DNA of 64,000 bases from Diplolepis rosae (GCA_030998225.1 JAPYXD010000555.1:3348001-3412000), one strand, 5' to 3'. Positions 46,280-59,295 are shown, numbered from the stretch's first letter. The notes: a model not told the origin generated them from the sequence alone. Numbers and translations: made by a program.

Positions 46280-47280
46280 ATAAAAGTGTTTTTGTGTAAT
46301 ATATTTCAAAGAAATAAAAGTTATATTTATTCAAAATAATAAGTGTATCTATTCTTGTACTTTTCCTTAGAATATTGCGGTTCAGAATCGATGGGAAAAT
46401 AAGTCTAAGAAAATAAATCGTAAATGATTTCGGTAGGCTAAGAAACATTTAAGAATAATTATGTTTGAATGGCGCCACTAATTTACTTGAAATCCCAAGC
46501 CAGGAAAATGATAGTTAACGGAATCTTCATCCCTCCATAGTCTATTTTTGGTATTTGAGGTTAAGCAAAATAAGTCTTCCCCATGTACCACGTGTCCTAC
46601 CCCCGCATAATATAGACAGATTTTCACCCAGACACGTGGGAGGGGTTAAATTATTTTTCGTACACGTGTAGGATCGTTTTGATGCGCGCATTATGGCACA
46701 TGGACACGTTTATTCTCTTATTTTTTCAGAAAAAAGTCACAATTTGAATTGAGTATAGGACGAAAAAAAGTTTAAAATAAAATTTTCTAGGAAATTTTTA
46801 AATGTTTAAAACACTCTGCTTAAGAATTAGTTAATAATAATAGCTCATAAATCAAAAGCTTGATTTTTCAGAAGAGAGAAAGAAAAATTAAAGCATGATC
46901 TATGTTTATTTTAAAACCGTGACATCAAAGAAAAATTTGACATCAGTGAGTGACGCAAATGCGCATTTTTTTACAGAATAAAAAACAACATTAAAGAACG
47001 TCGAGTAAAAAGAATAAAATAAGTAGGTACGTATGTAGTATGACATGAGACAAACCGCTCATTTCATTTTTATGTGCACTCAGTGCACGAAACGTCCTGT
47101 TTTAATGACAAGTAATAAAAGTTACTAGCTACCAAAAAAATGAGTTTGATTGTGTTAAAATATAATCATTTGGAATTTTCACTGCGATAAATAGCTAGAT
47201 TATTCATTTCATGGAACACTGATGGTATTGCTTGCAATTTAAATGTATAGAAAGGGAGCTTATATTTAAATTTCATTATT
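46280..47280. other. intergenic, no gene seen
   Basis: No coding or RNA signal. Small CACGTG-containing segments near 46590-46700. Confidence 0.35.
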
Positions 47281-47282
47281 AA

Positions 47283-47460
47283 TTTTTATTCTTTTCTTGT
47301 CATTTTGGCATAGGGTCAGTTTCTTTTCCCATATGTGGCCGAAACGTTTGCCTTCATTTTTACGTATTTTATATCTACTATTGATCATTTTTAAATAATG
47401 AAAGTGAAAAGAAACTGATCCTATATGCCAAAATAACAAGAAATGAATAAAAATTTGGTG
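47283..47460. mobile_element. palindromic MITE
   Basis: TTGGCATAGGGTCAGTTTCT is inverted as AGAAACTGATCCTATATGCC; arms of about 55 bp. Confidence 0.55.
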
Positions 47461-47539
47461 AATTTTGGGTCAATATAATAGCAGACATGTTTTCAAATAT
47501 GTCGCGTTATAGTGTAAAAAATGGCACATGAAATACTTT

Positions 47540-47717
47540 CATTGCTAATATCTAACAATTTTTCATTTTTCAAACCAAAAATATAGTCTATCTACATCCG
47601 TTTTTATCTTATTTACATTTCCCAAATTTTGAAAACAAAATTTTATGTACTTTGGATACATACATATAGAAACCTAAAATCAATAAAATTTTCTAATTTC
47701 CTGAGTATCACATACCC
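47540..47717. mobile_element. TTAA MITE, right half only
   Basis: Interior CTATCTACATCCGTTTTTAT and end GAGTATCACATACCC before TTAA (47718-47721). The left half is missing. Confidence 0.6.
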
Positions 47718-47890
47718 TTAACTTTTTACAGCGATTCAATAAGCATTTCGCAGATACTCCACTTTTTTTACTATTACTTTGTACTAGCAGGGAGCTTGTT
47801 GGAATCTTTACAAAGGAAATTTTCTTGAAATATCTTACCGTAATTTAAATATTTACATACATGCATACAAAATAAATAGAGTATAAAATA

Positions 47891-48449
47891 CAGTCCGCGC
47901 TCTCCATAGGGCTGCTCTTAATAGCGCCTTTACCCCTAATCTGTACTCGACGCTTCCCCCACCATGTGCACTGCTGAATATAATTTCCACCGTTCTCAAT
48001 AGGGCCGCGCGATCAATACACTAAGAGAACAATATATCAAATATACATAAAGTTGATTATGGCAAAATAAATCTAAATTAGAATGAAATTGTAATCATAA
48101 TAACTATATTAATAAATTTTGAAAGTAAATGCTCCGTTATCTTTGTTAATTAAAAAGGAAATGGCCACTCAGAGCCAAAAGTATTCGTTTATTGGACAAG
48201 ATCCTTTATTCTTTAATAGTGCCAACATTTTGACATTTAAATATCACATTTACGTAGATGCAGAAAACAATTTCTATTACAAATTGTTAATGAGGTTCGG
48301 TTCGTCTCGCAGCAACGTTTCGAGCGGCCCTATTGAGGGAGGTAAAAAGTGATTCGAGCACGCTCGCTATGGCGAGTGGGAGGGAAGACTTTTTCTAAGA
48401 AAAAACTTCTCCTAACCGCCCGAGGCGGCCCTATAGAGAGCGCGGACTG
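47891..48449. mobile_element. pogo-like MITE (559 bp)
   Basis: Ends CAGTCCGCGCTCTCCATAGG and CCTATAGAGAGCGCGGACTG; TA on both sides (47889-47890 and 48450-48451). Noncoding. Confidence 0.75.
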
Positions 48450-48534
48450 TAGCTGTAAAACCCAATGTATATCACGTATTATGACTCTTTTCATTCTTTA
48501 CGGTGCTAACTTCATGAACACTAATATTTCTAAT

Positions 48535-48920
48535 TGAGGGCATGTGATATTTCCAAAACTAGCAAATTTTATTTATTTTAGGTTTCTACATGTTTATGTC
48601 CAAAGTACATAAAATTTTGTTTTCAAAACTTTGGAAATTTGGTTTTAATAATGAAAAAAAAAAAATTTCCAAAACATTTTGTGAAATTAAACTTTTTTTC
48701 ATTTTTGAAATGAAATTTAGTCTACCCACGTATGTTTTTAAAGTACGTTAGAAAGTTTAATTTCAGAAAATATTTTGGAAATTTTTTTTCCATGATCAAA
48801 ACCAAAAGTAGTCCATCTACGTCCGCTTTTATCTTCTTTAGCATTTTTCAAATTTTGAAAACAAAATATTATGTATTTTGGACACAAACATGTATAAACT
48901 GGACCAAATTGTTCTCATGA
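48535..48920. mobile_element. TTAA MITE family, degraded copy
   Basis: Begins GAGGGCATGTGATATTTCC and ends near ACATGTATAAACTGGACC; the terminal TTAA sites are mutated (TTGA on the left). Confidence 0.55.
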
Positions 48921-48924
48921 ACTT

Positions 48925-49585
48925 AAATATATTATTAATGAAAACAATGCTTTCTAAAATACGAAGGTCTTTGAAATCCAGATTGAAAATGTGAAATAGC
49001 TCCTGTTTTAGAATAGCGAATCACTTACAATTAGTTTTATCCACAATTATATTAGTATCCTTTCTAGATTGCGGTCTTAGTTTTTTTCTGGCTTCTCTGT
49101 AAACAATAATTTTACAGAGGTGTATTTTTAAAATGACACCTAAGTTTAACTTGGCCATTCCTTAGTAATTCGTGTGCACTGATGAAACTCGTTATTTAGC
49201 AAATACTAGATGGTCACATGAGTTATGCTGTCGTATATGTAAGAACCTCACGTGCTGTTAACCGCAAAACTTTAATGAGTACCGCAAACATCTCAAATGC
49301 GTGCGTGTAGAAAAAAAAGTGTAGATATCACGTGCATGAGACACGATGTGTGAGACACAAAGGCTCCAGATTCACATTCCAGATTTTTCATCCACCTTTG
49401 ACATTATACTCTAGATTTCTGTGAATAAGAATAAAACAATATTTTTTATGTGCATACTATTATGATTTCTTGACTATCTTTTATAATAATATAGAAATTT
49501 TAGTTTATTTTGAAAAATATTTAAAAACAGGAATTATATTGAGCCTCAATAACAATATTTGCAGTGTTGGCTGATTAGCTTTAGG
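48925..49585. other. AT-rich, no gene seen
   Basis: Nothing recognised. Confidence 0.35.
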
Positions 49586-49589
49586 GTCC

Positions 49590-51345
49590 ACAAATGAAAA
49601 AATCTGCCCACTTGGCGGGCACATTCTCATCACGCGCAAGATTGAGCGCCCCTGGGACGCGCGATTCGATCATCGCGCTTCGCGCTCGGTCTTACATTTT
49701 TCACAAACATATAATTTCTCTTTAGAATTTGATACTGAAGCTCAAGTCAATTTTATAAGATTGTAGGTGTGAATTACATTTTTTCAAAGTTTCTAAATTT
49801 GTTTTTGATTTCAAATGAAAAGGGAAATTCAATTTACTAAAGGCTCTGTCAGCCTTAAGGAACACATTCTCATCATGACTCTCGAGCTCGATTTTCTGTA
49901 TACATTTCTGTAACTTTCTAACAATTTACATGATTAAAAAGATCTATTTTCTTCCAAATATCTAAAAAAGGAAAGAAATTCGGGGATTCGACTGTTATCA
50001 AACAAACGATTTATTATTTTAACGCTTATTTTGTATCTCACATATTTTGGTTAGAAAATGGAATTTTTTATTTTCAATGCAGTCGAAAGCGTCTTTTTTT
50101 CCACAGAAAGATTTCAAATTCTTAAATTTAAATTTAAATTTGAATTGAAAATCAAAACATAAAATATACATTCTGTCAAAAAATATGCTAATGAGAATTT
50201 CTAGACCTCATTTAGGCAAATAATTTTCCATCTTAACGTTTTTTTCGTATGTCACATATTTTGTTTAAATAATGGCATTTTTAAATTTTAATTATATTTT
50301 TTTAAATTGAAATGAAAAATATACGTTTTATCAGAAACTGTGTCAGGTAAAATTTGTAGATCTTATTGAAACGAACAATTTTGCATTCTTACGTTTTTTT
50401 CTTATTTCACATATCATTGTTAAAAAATTGAATTTTGGATTTTCAATACTATTTTTTTTTAATAAAAAGAAAAATATACATCTTATGAAAAAATAATGCG
50501 ATTCAAATTTGTAGATCTTTATGTAGTAAACAATTTTGTAGCATAACTTTTTTTTGTATCTCATATAATTTAAGGGGATAGTCCTCTCAAGAGGTCTCAA
50601 AAAATCGTGTTTTTTTTGCCTAATCAATTAGGCAACTATTCAAGATTATGTGTGTAAAATTTTAGCTCGAAATTCGAAGTATTTCGGGAGATACACGGAA
50701 ATTCAGTCGGTCACGTACATTACTTACGTACGTACATTACGAAATCTAAAGCGCGTTTTTTCAAAACCATGTTTTTACACTTTTTTATTCAGCATAAAAA
50801 GCCACTCTATGTGAACTACGGATTTTAATAAATTCTGATTTTTAATACCTTTTTTATGAACAAATTACTAAAAAAAAAGTCACTTTTTTTTTGAAATTAT
50901 AATTTTTCGTCTAAATTTCCGAATTTCAAAATTTACTTAGTTCACATAGAACAAATAAGTCTAACGAAGAAAACAAAAAAAAAAATTTTGATTTCAGTTG
51001 AAAATAACGGCTGCTATAGTTCCCGCAGTTTGACTCCGACCGTGTCGAGACGCTGCCGCAAAACGTGGATTACTCGGCCATTTGAAGTTTTTCGGATGTA
51101 ATTTTTTTTGTTAATAAAGTCTAAAATATGACTAAAACATATCCTAAAGTTCTTATGTCTCCGATGTTTCTTTCTGTGAGAAAAAAAAACAGGAAAAAAC
51201 GCTTTTCTTTCGGTCTCTTGAGGGGACTGTCCCCTTTAACTGGAAGATGGAATTTAGATATTGACTTTTTTCAATTTTTGACAAACTATAACTTTCCTAC
51301 TTATAATTTGATCGTAAAATGTTATTAGGATAATTAGTAGAGATT
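49590..51345 (+). repeat. CpG-headed dispersed repeat, copy 1, interrupted
   Basis: Head with CGCGCTTCGCGCTCGG, then TGATACTGAAGCTCAAG and AAGGAACACATTCTCATCAT, then an AT-rich body with repeated GTATCTCATATAATTTAA-like phrases. It is interrupted by a SINE scrap (about 50085-50125) and by the TTAA element at 50574-51235. Matches 57310-59130 (+) and 53640-55010 (-). Confidence 0.65.
50574..51235. mobile_element. TTAA-flanked element (662 bp) with a visible empty site
   Basis: Ends GGGGATAGTCCTCTCAAGAG and CTCTTGAGGGGACTGTCCCC-type inverted repeats between TTAA at 50570-50573 and 51236-51239. The paralogous repeat near 58900 reads TATAATTTAACTGGAAAATG without the element, and the inverted copy near 54170 is also empty. 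Confidence 0.85.
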
Positions 51346-51612
51346 CATGAACACTATCAGCAATTGAAATAAACGGTCATCAAAAATATATGAAAAAATT
51401 CATGAAAAGGTACTTTTTTTACTGAATCCATTATATTATATTATATTATATATATAATTTAAATATTTTGCCACAAGAATTGTTTATAACAATGATTATT
51501 GTTATCTTCTTAATTATTTTTGTGATTGAATGTCATTTTTACATTAATACGAAGCACTTTTAGCAAAGAGAAATTTTTGTAAAAGTTTTACTTAACAAAA
51601 TTGACAGACGTA

Positions 51613-52543
51613 CACTGAGAAAAATAGATACTAAAAATGAGATACTAGAATGTTGGATATTACCTTATATCATCTAGATTATACTACATAATATCTAATA
51701 TATTCTTTTAAATATACAAGATATTAATCACCAATAACAGTTTATATTCAAAATTTAAAATATTAGATATAAAACTTTAATATCTAAGATTTTTATAAAC
51801 AGTAGCGTGCACGTGCCCGAGGAAACGTCACGTGATCAGAGTCTTTGAATTCCATGTAATTTGTCCATCGCGCTCGCCCATAGTTTTGCCGGTCGCATGG
51901 TTTTTGGTTTCGACACTGAAATAATAATGTTGTGTCTATATTAAGGTTTGAAGTGTGATTTTTGAAAAATTTTCATATTACCAGTACTGAAATCAGTAAG
52001 TATCTATCTACATAAGTATATCATTTTTATACCATCAATATTTGAAATGAATTTTCTAACCTTGACTTTGAGAATAATAATCAACAAAATATGGACTTGC
52101 GAAAACTCTTAGATCGAGGAATTCGAGAAAAAAAGGAGATTATAAGAAAATTTTGAATTCCTTGATCAATCATTATTTACGTCATGTTATATTTTCTTAA
52201 TTTCATTTTTTCTTTCAATATTCAATCAGTATTTTTACATAATTATTAGACAATTGCATTCAATGACATAAATATTGACTTTAATTATCTAAGATATTAC
52301 AGTTTAATATCTCAAATAGTATGACCTGATATCTAATGTATTTCAGTTTAAACATCTGAGATATTTCAAATTAACATATTGGGTTCTTTAATTTAATATC
52401 TTAGATATTGCGAAATAACATATTTTTTTTAATATCTACAGATACTTTGTTTCAATATCTAAATGGCTGTCCCATAGTTGAATCGCAAATACATTATCTG
52501 CTAATATCAAGATATTGCAGTTTACTATCTATTTTTCTCCGTG
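51613..52543. mobile_element. CACGGAGAAA-type element (931 bp) with GATATT-rich interior
   Basis: Ends CACTGAGAAAAATAGATACT and AGTTTACTATCTATTTTTCT...CTCCGTG; TA on both sides (51611-51612 and 52544-52545). The interior has many TTTAATATCT/AGATATTA units. The host repeat without insertion is seen near 17692 and 23292 (CGTTCTTTAT). Confidence 0.75.
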
Positions 52544-52549
52544 TACTTT

Positions 52550-53639
52550 ATTGTCTTTTGTTACGTTTCTCAAATTTTCAAAAGATGTTTTGTAAATAAT
52601 AAACAGAGAAATTAAGATTTTATTTAATCTTTGTTCAAAGAAATGTTCATTGTTGCTAAGAATTGAAAAAGTTATTTTCAGAGCTAGACTGAATTTTCCC
52701 CTTCTACGAAAATTTCATTTCTAATTATAGAATTAACAATAAAATTCATCAATAGAAATATATGAGACATTAAGAAGTTAAATTCTGAAGGTTAAGAATT
52801 TAATAGATACGACGTCTATAAAGTGTTTGAAGCATAATTTTATTTTTTGTACTGCTTTTTTATTTCCTTGTAATAGAAATATATTTATAAATAAATTAAG
52901 AGATCGTTTGGAAAAGTGAGAGTTAGGTCTGCTCACGTATTAAAAGTTTCAATTAACTTTAAAGGGTAATTAATAATTATGTGTGTGTGTGCACAAAATA
53001 ATTGTCGAAGGACGAGAAAAATACGCAATATTTTACTCACGCTTCATGTAGACTTGCTGTTGGTTATTATTTAATATTTTATTACTATACAATATAATTA
53101 TACTTGCTGACTGATTTTGAATGCTACACTGTTAGAAATTTCTATCGTAATTTCCCGAAACACGTAACTGGAGTTTTATTCAGCTACAGTTTCGTAAAAT
53201 TAAGATAGAATTGCAGAAAATTCAGTTACCTTTTAGTAAATTTAAGAAAAAAGTTCTCAATTTTCAGTTACAAAGTGTTGAATATTCTAATACTTGTATC
53301 TGGAAATTCTGAAACTTAAAAGGAATAATTTTACGTTTTGGGTAACCGAAGTTTTATGCAGTTACATGTAACTGAAAACTTTGTTTTTGTTACAGTTTCG
53401 TAATTTTATGATTGATTTTATAACAATTCTGTTGCACTTTGGTAGTTTTGAGATAAATTCTATGAACATTCAGTTGAGTTTCATAATATTAAGAAAAATT
53501 TCAGAAAATTCAGTACATTTATTGCAATTCGAATTTTTACATTCTCGTCATATGAAAAGGTATTGGTTTTATGTAGAAATCACTTTTGACAATTCTCGAT
53601 AGAATTATCGGATTGAATTGAGCTTTGGCATACTTTATT
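52550..53639. other. AT-rich with degenerate inverted units
   Basis: 53130-53540 repeats phrases such as CAGTTAC and GAAAATTCAGT in both orientations, suggesting a decayed palindromic element. No gene seen. Confidence 0.35.
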
Positions 53640-55010
53640 GGACTCGAAAAAGGAAGGACAAGTTCGTTAACCAGCCACACCCGATCAAAATTGTTAAAAT
53701 AAGAGCATTTTTTGTGTTTTTGAAAAAAAATTGATGAAAAAATCCAAAATTCCAATACTTGCACGGAGAAACTTTTTATATCAATTTTTATTATAGTATT
53801 TTTCAATTTAGGGAAAAACGTATCCCTTTGAGAATTTTTGTTAGTAAAAATACTAAACTTTATAATAATGATATGAAATTTCAGCATAGTTCATAGCAAA
53901 TTTTACTATAGTTTATACTAAAGTTTCATATCATTATTATAAAGTTTAGTATTTTTACTAACAAAAATTCTCAAAGTGATACGTTTTTCCCTAAATTGAA
54001 AAATACTATAGTAAAAATTGATATAAAAAGTTTCTCCGTGTGTTTCTGATAGTTCTCATAAATCTCTACTAATTATCCTAATAAAATTTTTCAATTAAAC
54101 CAAAATTAGGAAAGTTACAGCATGTTAAAACTTGAAAAAAGTCAATATCTAAATTTCATTTTCCAGTTAAATTATATGAGATACAAAAAAAAGTTATGAT
54201 ACAAAATTGTTTACTACATAAAGATCTACAAATTTGAATCGCATTATTTTTTCATAAAATGTATATTTTTCTTTTTAATTTAAAAAAATACTATTGAAAA
54301 TCCAAAATTCATTTCTTTTACAATAATACGTGAAATACGACTAAAATGTAAGAATGCAAAATTGTTCGTTTCAATAAGATCTATAAATTTTATCTGACAT
54401 AGTTTCTGATAAAACGTATATATTTCATCTCATTTTTTAAAAATACGATTAAAATTTTATAATTCCATTATTTAAACAAAATATGGTGACATAAGAAAAA
54501 AACATTAAGATGGAAAATTATTTGCCTGAATATGGTCTAAAAATTCTCATTAGGACATTTTTTGACAGGATGTATATTTTATGTTTTGATATTAGATAAT
54601 GAAAATAAAAAATCCCATTTTGAACCAAAATATGTGAGATACGAAATAAGCGTTGAAATGCAAAATCGTTTGCAATAATTTACGTTTATTTTTCCTTTTA
54701 GAGAAATTTTGAAGAAAATACATTTTTTAATCTTGTAAATTATTATAGAAGGTTACAGAAATGTATACAGAAAATCGAGCGCGAAGCGCAAGTGTCATGT
54801 TGAGAATGTGTTCCTTAAGGCTGATAGAGCCTTAAGTAAATTGAATTTCCCTTTTCATTTGAAATCGAAAACAAATTTAGTAACTTTGAGAAAATGTAAT
54901 TCACATCTACAATATTATAAAATTGACTTCAGTTTCAATATCAAATTACAAGAAATAAACTTAAATGTATGCGAAGAATATAAGTATTAATAAAATGGTA
55001 CGTTGTTGGA
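53640..55010 (-). repeat. CpG-headed dispersed repeat, copy 2, inverted and interrupted
   Basis: Reverse of the 57310-59130 copy: starts with CAGCCACACCCGATCAAAA and ends in the head region with GAGCGCGAAGCGCAAG and CTTAAGGCTGATAGAGCC. It holds the palindrome at 53762-54040. Confidence 0.65.
53762..54040. mobile_element. CACGGAGAAA-type palindromic MITE (279 bp)
   Basis: Nearly the whole element folds back: CACGGAGAAACTTTTTATAT on the left, ATATAAAAAGTTTCTCCGTG on the right, around a loop near 53890-53910. TG is repeated outside (53760-53761 and 54041-54042). Confidence 0.85.
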
Positions 55011-56439
55011 AAAATTGGCTTCAGGGTCCAAAAAGGATCGTAGCTCAGATCGAAGCCCTCATCAGTGATATTTATTAAAATCTAGAAAATACAAAAAAGG
55101 GGGGCACTAATTACACAATTTTAGTAGTAACTATAGTATTAAAAAGTGTATCACAAGAAACGAGTACTTAATGTGTTGAATTAAATTATTAATATTAGAT
55201 TTAAAAACTATTATAAACAAATAGTCCAGTCAAATTAGCATTTTGGCGGGAAATAAATCCTACATCTACCAAAAAACTCAGATACATTCTCGCGGGTGTT
55301 AGAAACAATCCGAGTACAAATTGGACAGCGATTTTTGTACGCTTCGATATAAGGGAGAGGGTTTAAGTTAAAAATTCGTGTTTTTTTACATTTACGCGTG
55401 GATTGATGAAAACGAGTGCTTCGGAGAGAAAAAGTTTTCAAACAAAAGTTGTAGAGCGGGCAATTTCCCAAAGAAATGTTCAAATGCCATTAAGCCTGAT
55501 TAATTTGTTCATTAGTTATTCAATTTTTATCTAAGAAATCACAAAAAAGTTTAACTAGTCATAAGTTGTTAAAAAATACAACTCGAGTTTTCTCGTTCAT
55601 TGGAATATATAGTATTTCAGAAGTTCTACAATTGTCTCTTTTACCAATTTTCTCTATCTGTCATCATTCCCGAGTTATTAATTTTGCAACTAAGAAAAAG
55701 GCTTTTTGTAAAATGCCAGTAACTTTTCTATCAGAGTCGGAGGAAAATTTAGCGCAATCAGGATCTCTTCTAAGGGGTACATTTTATCATAAATAATTGA
55801 TTTTTTCATTTGTTTATAAAAATTCACTGTTTTATTACATTTTGCAACTAAGGCCGGTTGTTTAATTGCTTCTAAATCAGCAATAAAACAGCAGATGAAT
55901 TTTATACTTGTTGCAATGGAAAGCTGGAATATTTTACAAAATTTTAGCGGAGATCAAATTTGTTTATAACAAATAGCAACGAACATAACTTTTTTTTTTA
56001 TTAAATTCATAACTTTGGTTCTACTTAATATTAAGAACTCTGATTTGCACGAAATTTAAGAGCGGCGTTTAAATTAACAATACATGACAAGCTTAATATG
56101 TGACAAGCCCTTTGTGCCCTCGTGATAGCCGGTGAAAGTCAGCCCTCGTCGTGAGCGAACTCACTCTCGCGCCGCGGCGTAGGTGTGGGGATAGAGATTC
56201 TCCGCTTTTCCGAGGCTCGCGCGTGTCCGCGCGAAAGCGACCAATGGAAAAGAATGCAATATCTCGGGAAGTATGGCTCCAATTTCGACCTTTTTTTTTA
56301 AATCGGTAGAGCGCGTCAAAATAATTATAATGGTGATATCGTGATAAAATACGTTCAGTTTGAATCGTTCCTCTGTTCAAACAATGATTAGAAAATGAAA
56401 TGTAAATTCGGGAATCCATTTTGATGAGGAGGTCTTCCT

Positions 56440-56610
56440 GTGGAGAAGGAGATGTCGGATGCCTATGTACTTCAGTGGTCAGAGCAGTCGACCGACAATT
56501 CGAAAGACCTGGGCTCGACCCCAGCGCAGTCGAAAGCGTCTTTTTTTCCACAGAAAGATTTTCAAATTCTTTAAATATTTGAATTCATTTGCATTATTTA
56601 CGATATAAGA
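56440..56610 (+). repeat. SINE copy at inner end of left arm
   Basis: TTCAGTGGTCAGAGCAGTCG (box A region) and CCTGGGCTCGACCCCAGC (box B region), then AGCGTCTTTTTTTCCACAG. Confidence 0.65.
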
Positions 56611-57179
56611 GTTTGAAATTGTCTACGAGGATACCTGTTCGTACAAATGTAAGACGGACTTTAAAAGTGCAAACTGCACCTGCAGAAAACATGGACTCAA
56701 TTGTAGCGAAATTTGCACGAATTGCCTTCCGAATTGCACGAATTTCAAAGAAATCACAATTATTGAAGGCTATGATGAGGACGACGTTGTTGACGACGAC
56801 GTAATGGACAGTAAAAAATGCGAAGAAATAGGCAGCGATGAAGAAGGTGTTAAGGAAAAAATTGCGAAAATAGAATAAGATTAAAAAAAAAGTTATAGCA
56901 ATGTTTCCAAATAATCGTTTATTAATATTACATTAAAATTGTTAAATAAGTCTTTAGTCAAGTTTCAAGTAATCAGAATTGTTTGCATATTTTTTGTGTT
57001 TCAATTTTTCTCCAATTACGTAATTATGCAATCCCATTATTTCATTATAATTATATGATTCAATAATAATTACATTATTCAATCGTCATTACATCCCAAA
57101 AATAATCATTCCAATACTTTACATTAAAATTGATATTTCATTATATTATATAGCGATAACATATTATCGTTACATTATT

Positions 57180-57310
57180 GTAATTTCAAATTAATTAGTT
57201 GAGTTTGAAATTTTTGCTACTGCCGACATTATTGGAGGATCATACTAGTCGGGTATCAGATAGAATACGTTTTCGACAGGTATCCTCGTAGACAATTTCA
57301 AACTCTTATA
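57180..57310 (-). repeat. SINE tail fragment
   Basis: Inverse of the tail: TTGAGTTTGAAATTTTTGCT, GACATTATTGGAGGATCAT and CGTAGACAATTTCAAACTC. Confidence 0.55.
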
Positions 57311-59130
57311 TTGTAAAAAATCTGCCCGCTTCGCGGGCACATTCTCATCGCGCGCTTGGCGCGCAGCTCGCTTCGCTCGCAAGCTTGAGCGCGCCTGGGG
57401 CGCGCGATTTGATCGTCGCGCTGCGCGCTCCGGAATTTTTAACCGTCGCGCTTCGCGCTCCGATCTTTCTGGACCTCGCGCTTCGCGCTCGGTCTTGTGC
57501 TCTTTGCATACATTTCAGTTTATTTCTTATAATTTAATACTGAAGCTCAAACCAATTTTATAATATTAAAGATGATGTGAATTACTCATTTTCTCAAATT
57601 CACTAAATTTCTTTTTCAGTTTAAGTGAAACAGGAAATTCAATTTACTTAAGGCTCTATCGGCCTTAAGGAACACATTCTCATCATGACACTCGCGCTTC
57701 GCGCTCGATTTTCTGTATACATTTCAGTAACTTTTTAATAAATTACATGATTAAAATAATTTATTTTCTTCCAAATCTCTCAAAAAGAAAAAATAATCGT
57801 AAACTTTATTTAAGGTAGTACGATCACGAAAATTAGACCTCAGGCTAAAATAGATAATTTTGCTTTCAAGAATAGCAATATTATTTTTGAAGGGCTAATT
57901 TGAAAGAGAAAAGATTATTTTTCATGAAAAAAATTTGAAACACAAAAAAATAATGTTATTAATAAATTTCATTTTTGCCCAAACTTATTTTCTTATCGCT
58001 TCGAGCCAAATTTTTAAAAATGATGCGATTATAATAAATCACGGTTCATTTTTTTAGGAAAAAGATTCTCTACAACTTGACCGTTTCCGATTTTTGAAAA
58101 TGAATTCTTTAATGGCTGAAATTATAAAAAAACAATTGTTCAAAACAAAATTTTTATAAACAAATTGCTGTATTTGATAATAATTAATTCAATTTCAAGA
58201 ATAGGAAACGGTCAAGTTGTAGAGAATCTTTTTTCTAAAAAAATGAACCATAATTTATTAGAATCGCATCATTTTCAAAAATTTGACTCGAAGCGATGAG
58301 AAAATAAGTTTGGGCAAAAATAAAATTTATTAATAACATTATTTTTTTGTGTTTCAAATTTTTTTCATGAAAAATAATCTTTTCTTATTCAAATTGGCCC
58401 TTCAATAATAATGTTGCTATTCTTGAAAGCAAAATTATCTATTTTTGTTTGAGGTCTAATTTTCGTGATCGTACTACCTTAAGGAAACGATTTTGCAGAA
58501 CAACGCTTATTTCGTATCTCACATATTTTGGTGAAAAAAATCGAATTTTTTTAATATTAAAAATCAAAACATAAAATATACATCCTGTCGAGAAATTTCT
58601 TAATAAGAATGTGTAGACCTCATTTAGGCAAATAATTTTTCATTTGAACTTTTTTTATGTATCTCATATATTTTGTCTAAAAAATGGAATTATTGAATTT
58701 TAATCGTATTTTTTGGAATTGAAACGAAAAATATATGTTTTTTCATAAACTGTGTAAGACAAAACGATTTTCAATAGATTATTTTTGAATTAAAAAAAAA
58801 AATATGCATCTTATGAAAAAATGTTACAATTCAAATTTGTAGGTCTTTACGTAGAAAATAATATTGTATCATAACGTTTTTTCGTATCTCGTATAATTTA
58901 ACTGGAAAATGGAATTTTGATATTGACTTTTTTCGAATTTGAATATGCTGTAACATTTTTAATTTTGATTTAATCAAAAAACGTTATCAAGATAATTTTT
59001 AGAGATTTATGAGCACTATCTAAAACCAGTATTAAAATTTTTGATTTTTTCAAAAAATTATTTTCAAAAACACAAAAGTAGTGCTCAATCCCTCAATTTT
59101 GATTGGATGTGGCTGGTTAACGAACATGAT
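57310..59130 (+). repeat. CpG-headed dispersed repeat, copy 3, interrupted
   Basis: The strongest head: CCCGCTTCGCGGGCACATTC, CGCGCCTGGGGCGCGCGATT and several CGCGCTTCGCGCTC repeats (57310-57490), then the AT-rich body. Interrupted by the TTAA foldback at 57814-58478. Confidence 0.7.
57814..58478. mobile_element. TTAA-flanked foldback element (665 bp)
   Basis: Arms of about 310 bp start GGTAGTACGATCACGAAAAT and end ATTTTCGTGATCGTACTACC between TTAA at 57810-57813 and 58479-58482. The loop is about 90 bp. A half copy lies at 60935-61220. Confidence 0.85.
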
Positions 59131-59179
59131 GAGAATGTAATAATGCAAATGAATTCAAATATTTAAAGAATTTGAAAAT

Positions 59180-59295
59180 CTTTCTGTGGAAAAAAAGACG
59201 CTTTCGACTGCGCTGAGATCGAGCCCAGGTCTTTCGATTGTCGGCCGACTGCTCTGACCACTGAACTACACAGGCGTCCGACATCTCTTTCTCCA
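59180..59295 (-). repeat. SINE copy at inner end of right arm
   Basis: Reverse-strand head with box B GATCGAGCCCAGGTC and box A GACCACTGAACTACACAGG (both as read on +). Confidence 0.65.

Noticed and set aside
56093..56551. 152-codon minus-strand ORF
   Set aside because: It runs through the antisense of a SINE and a GC-rich repeat segment; the same SINE translation appears at 26320-26508.
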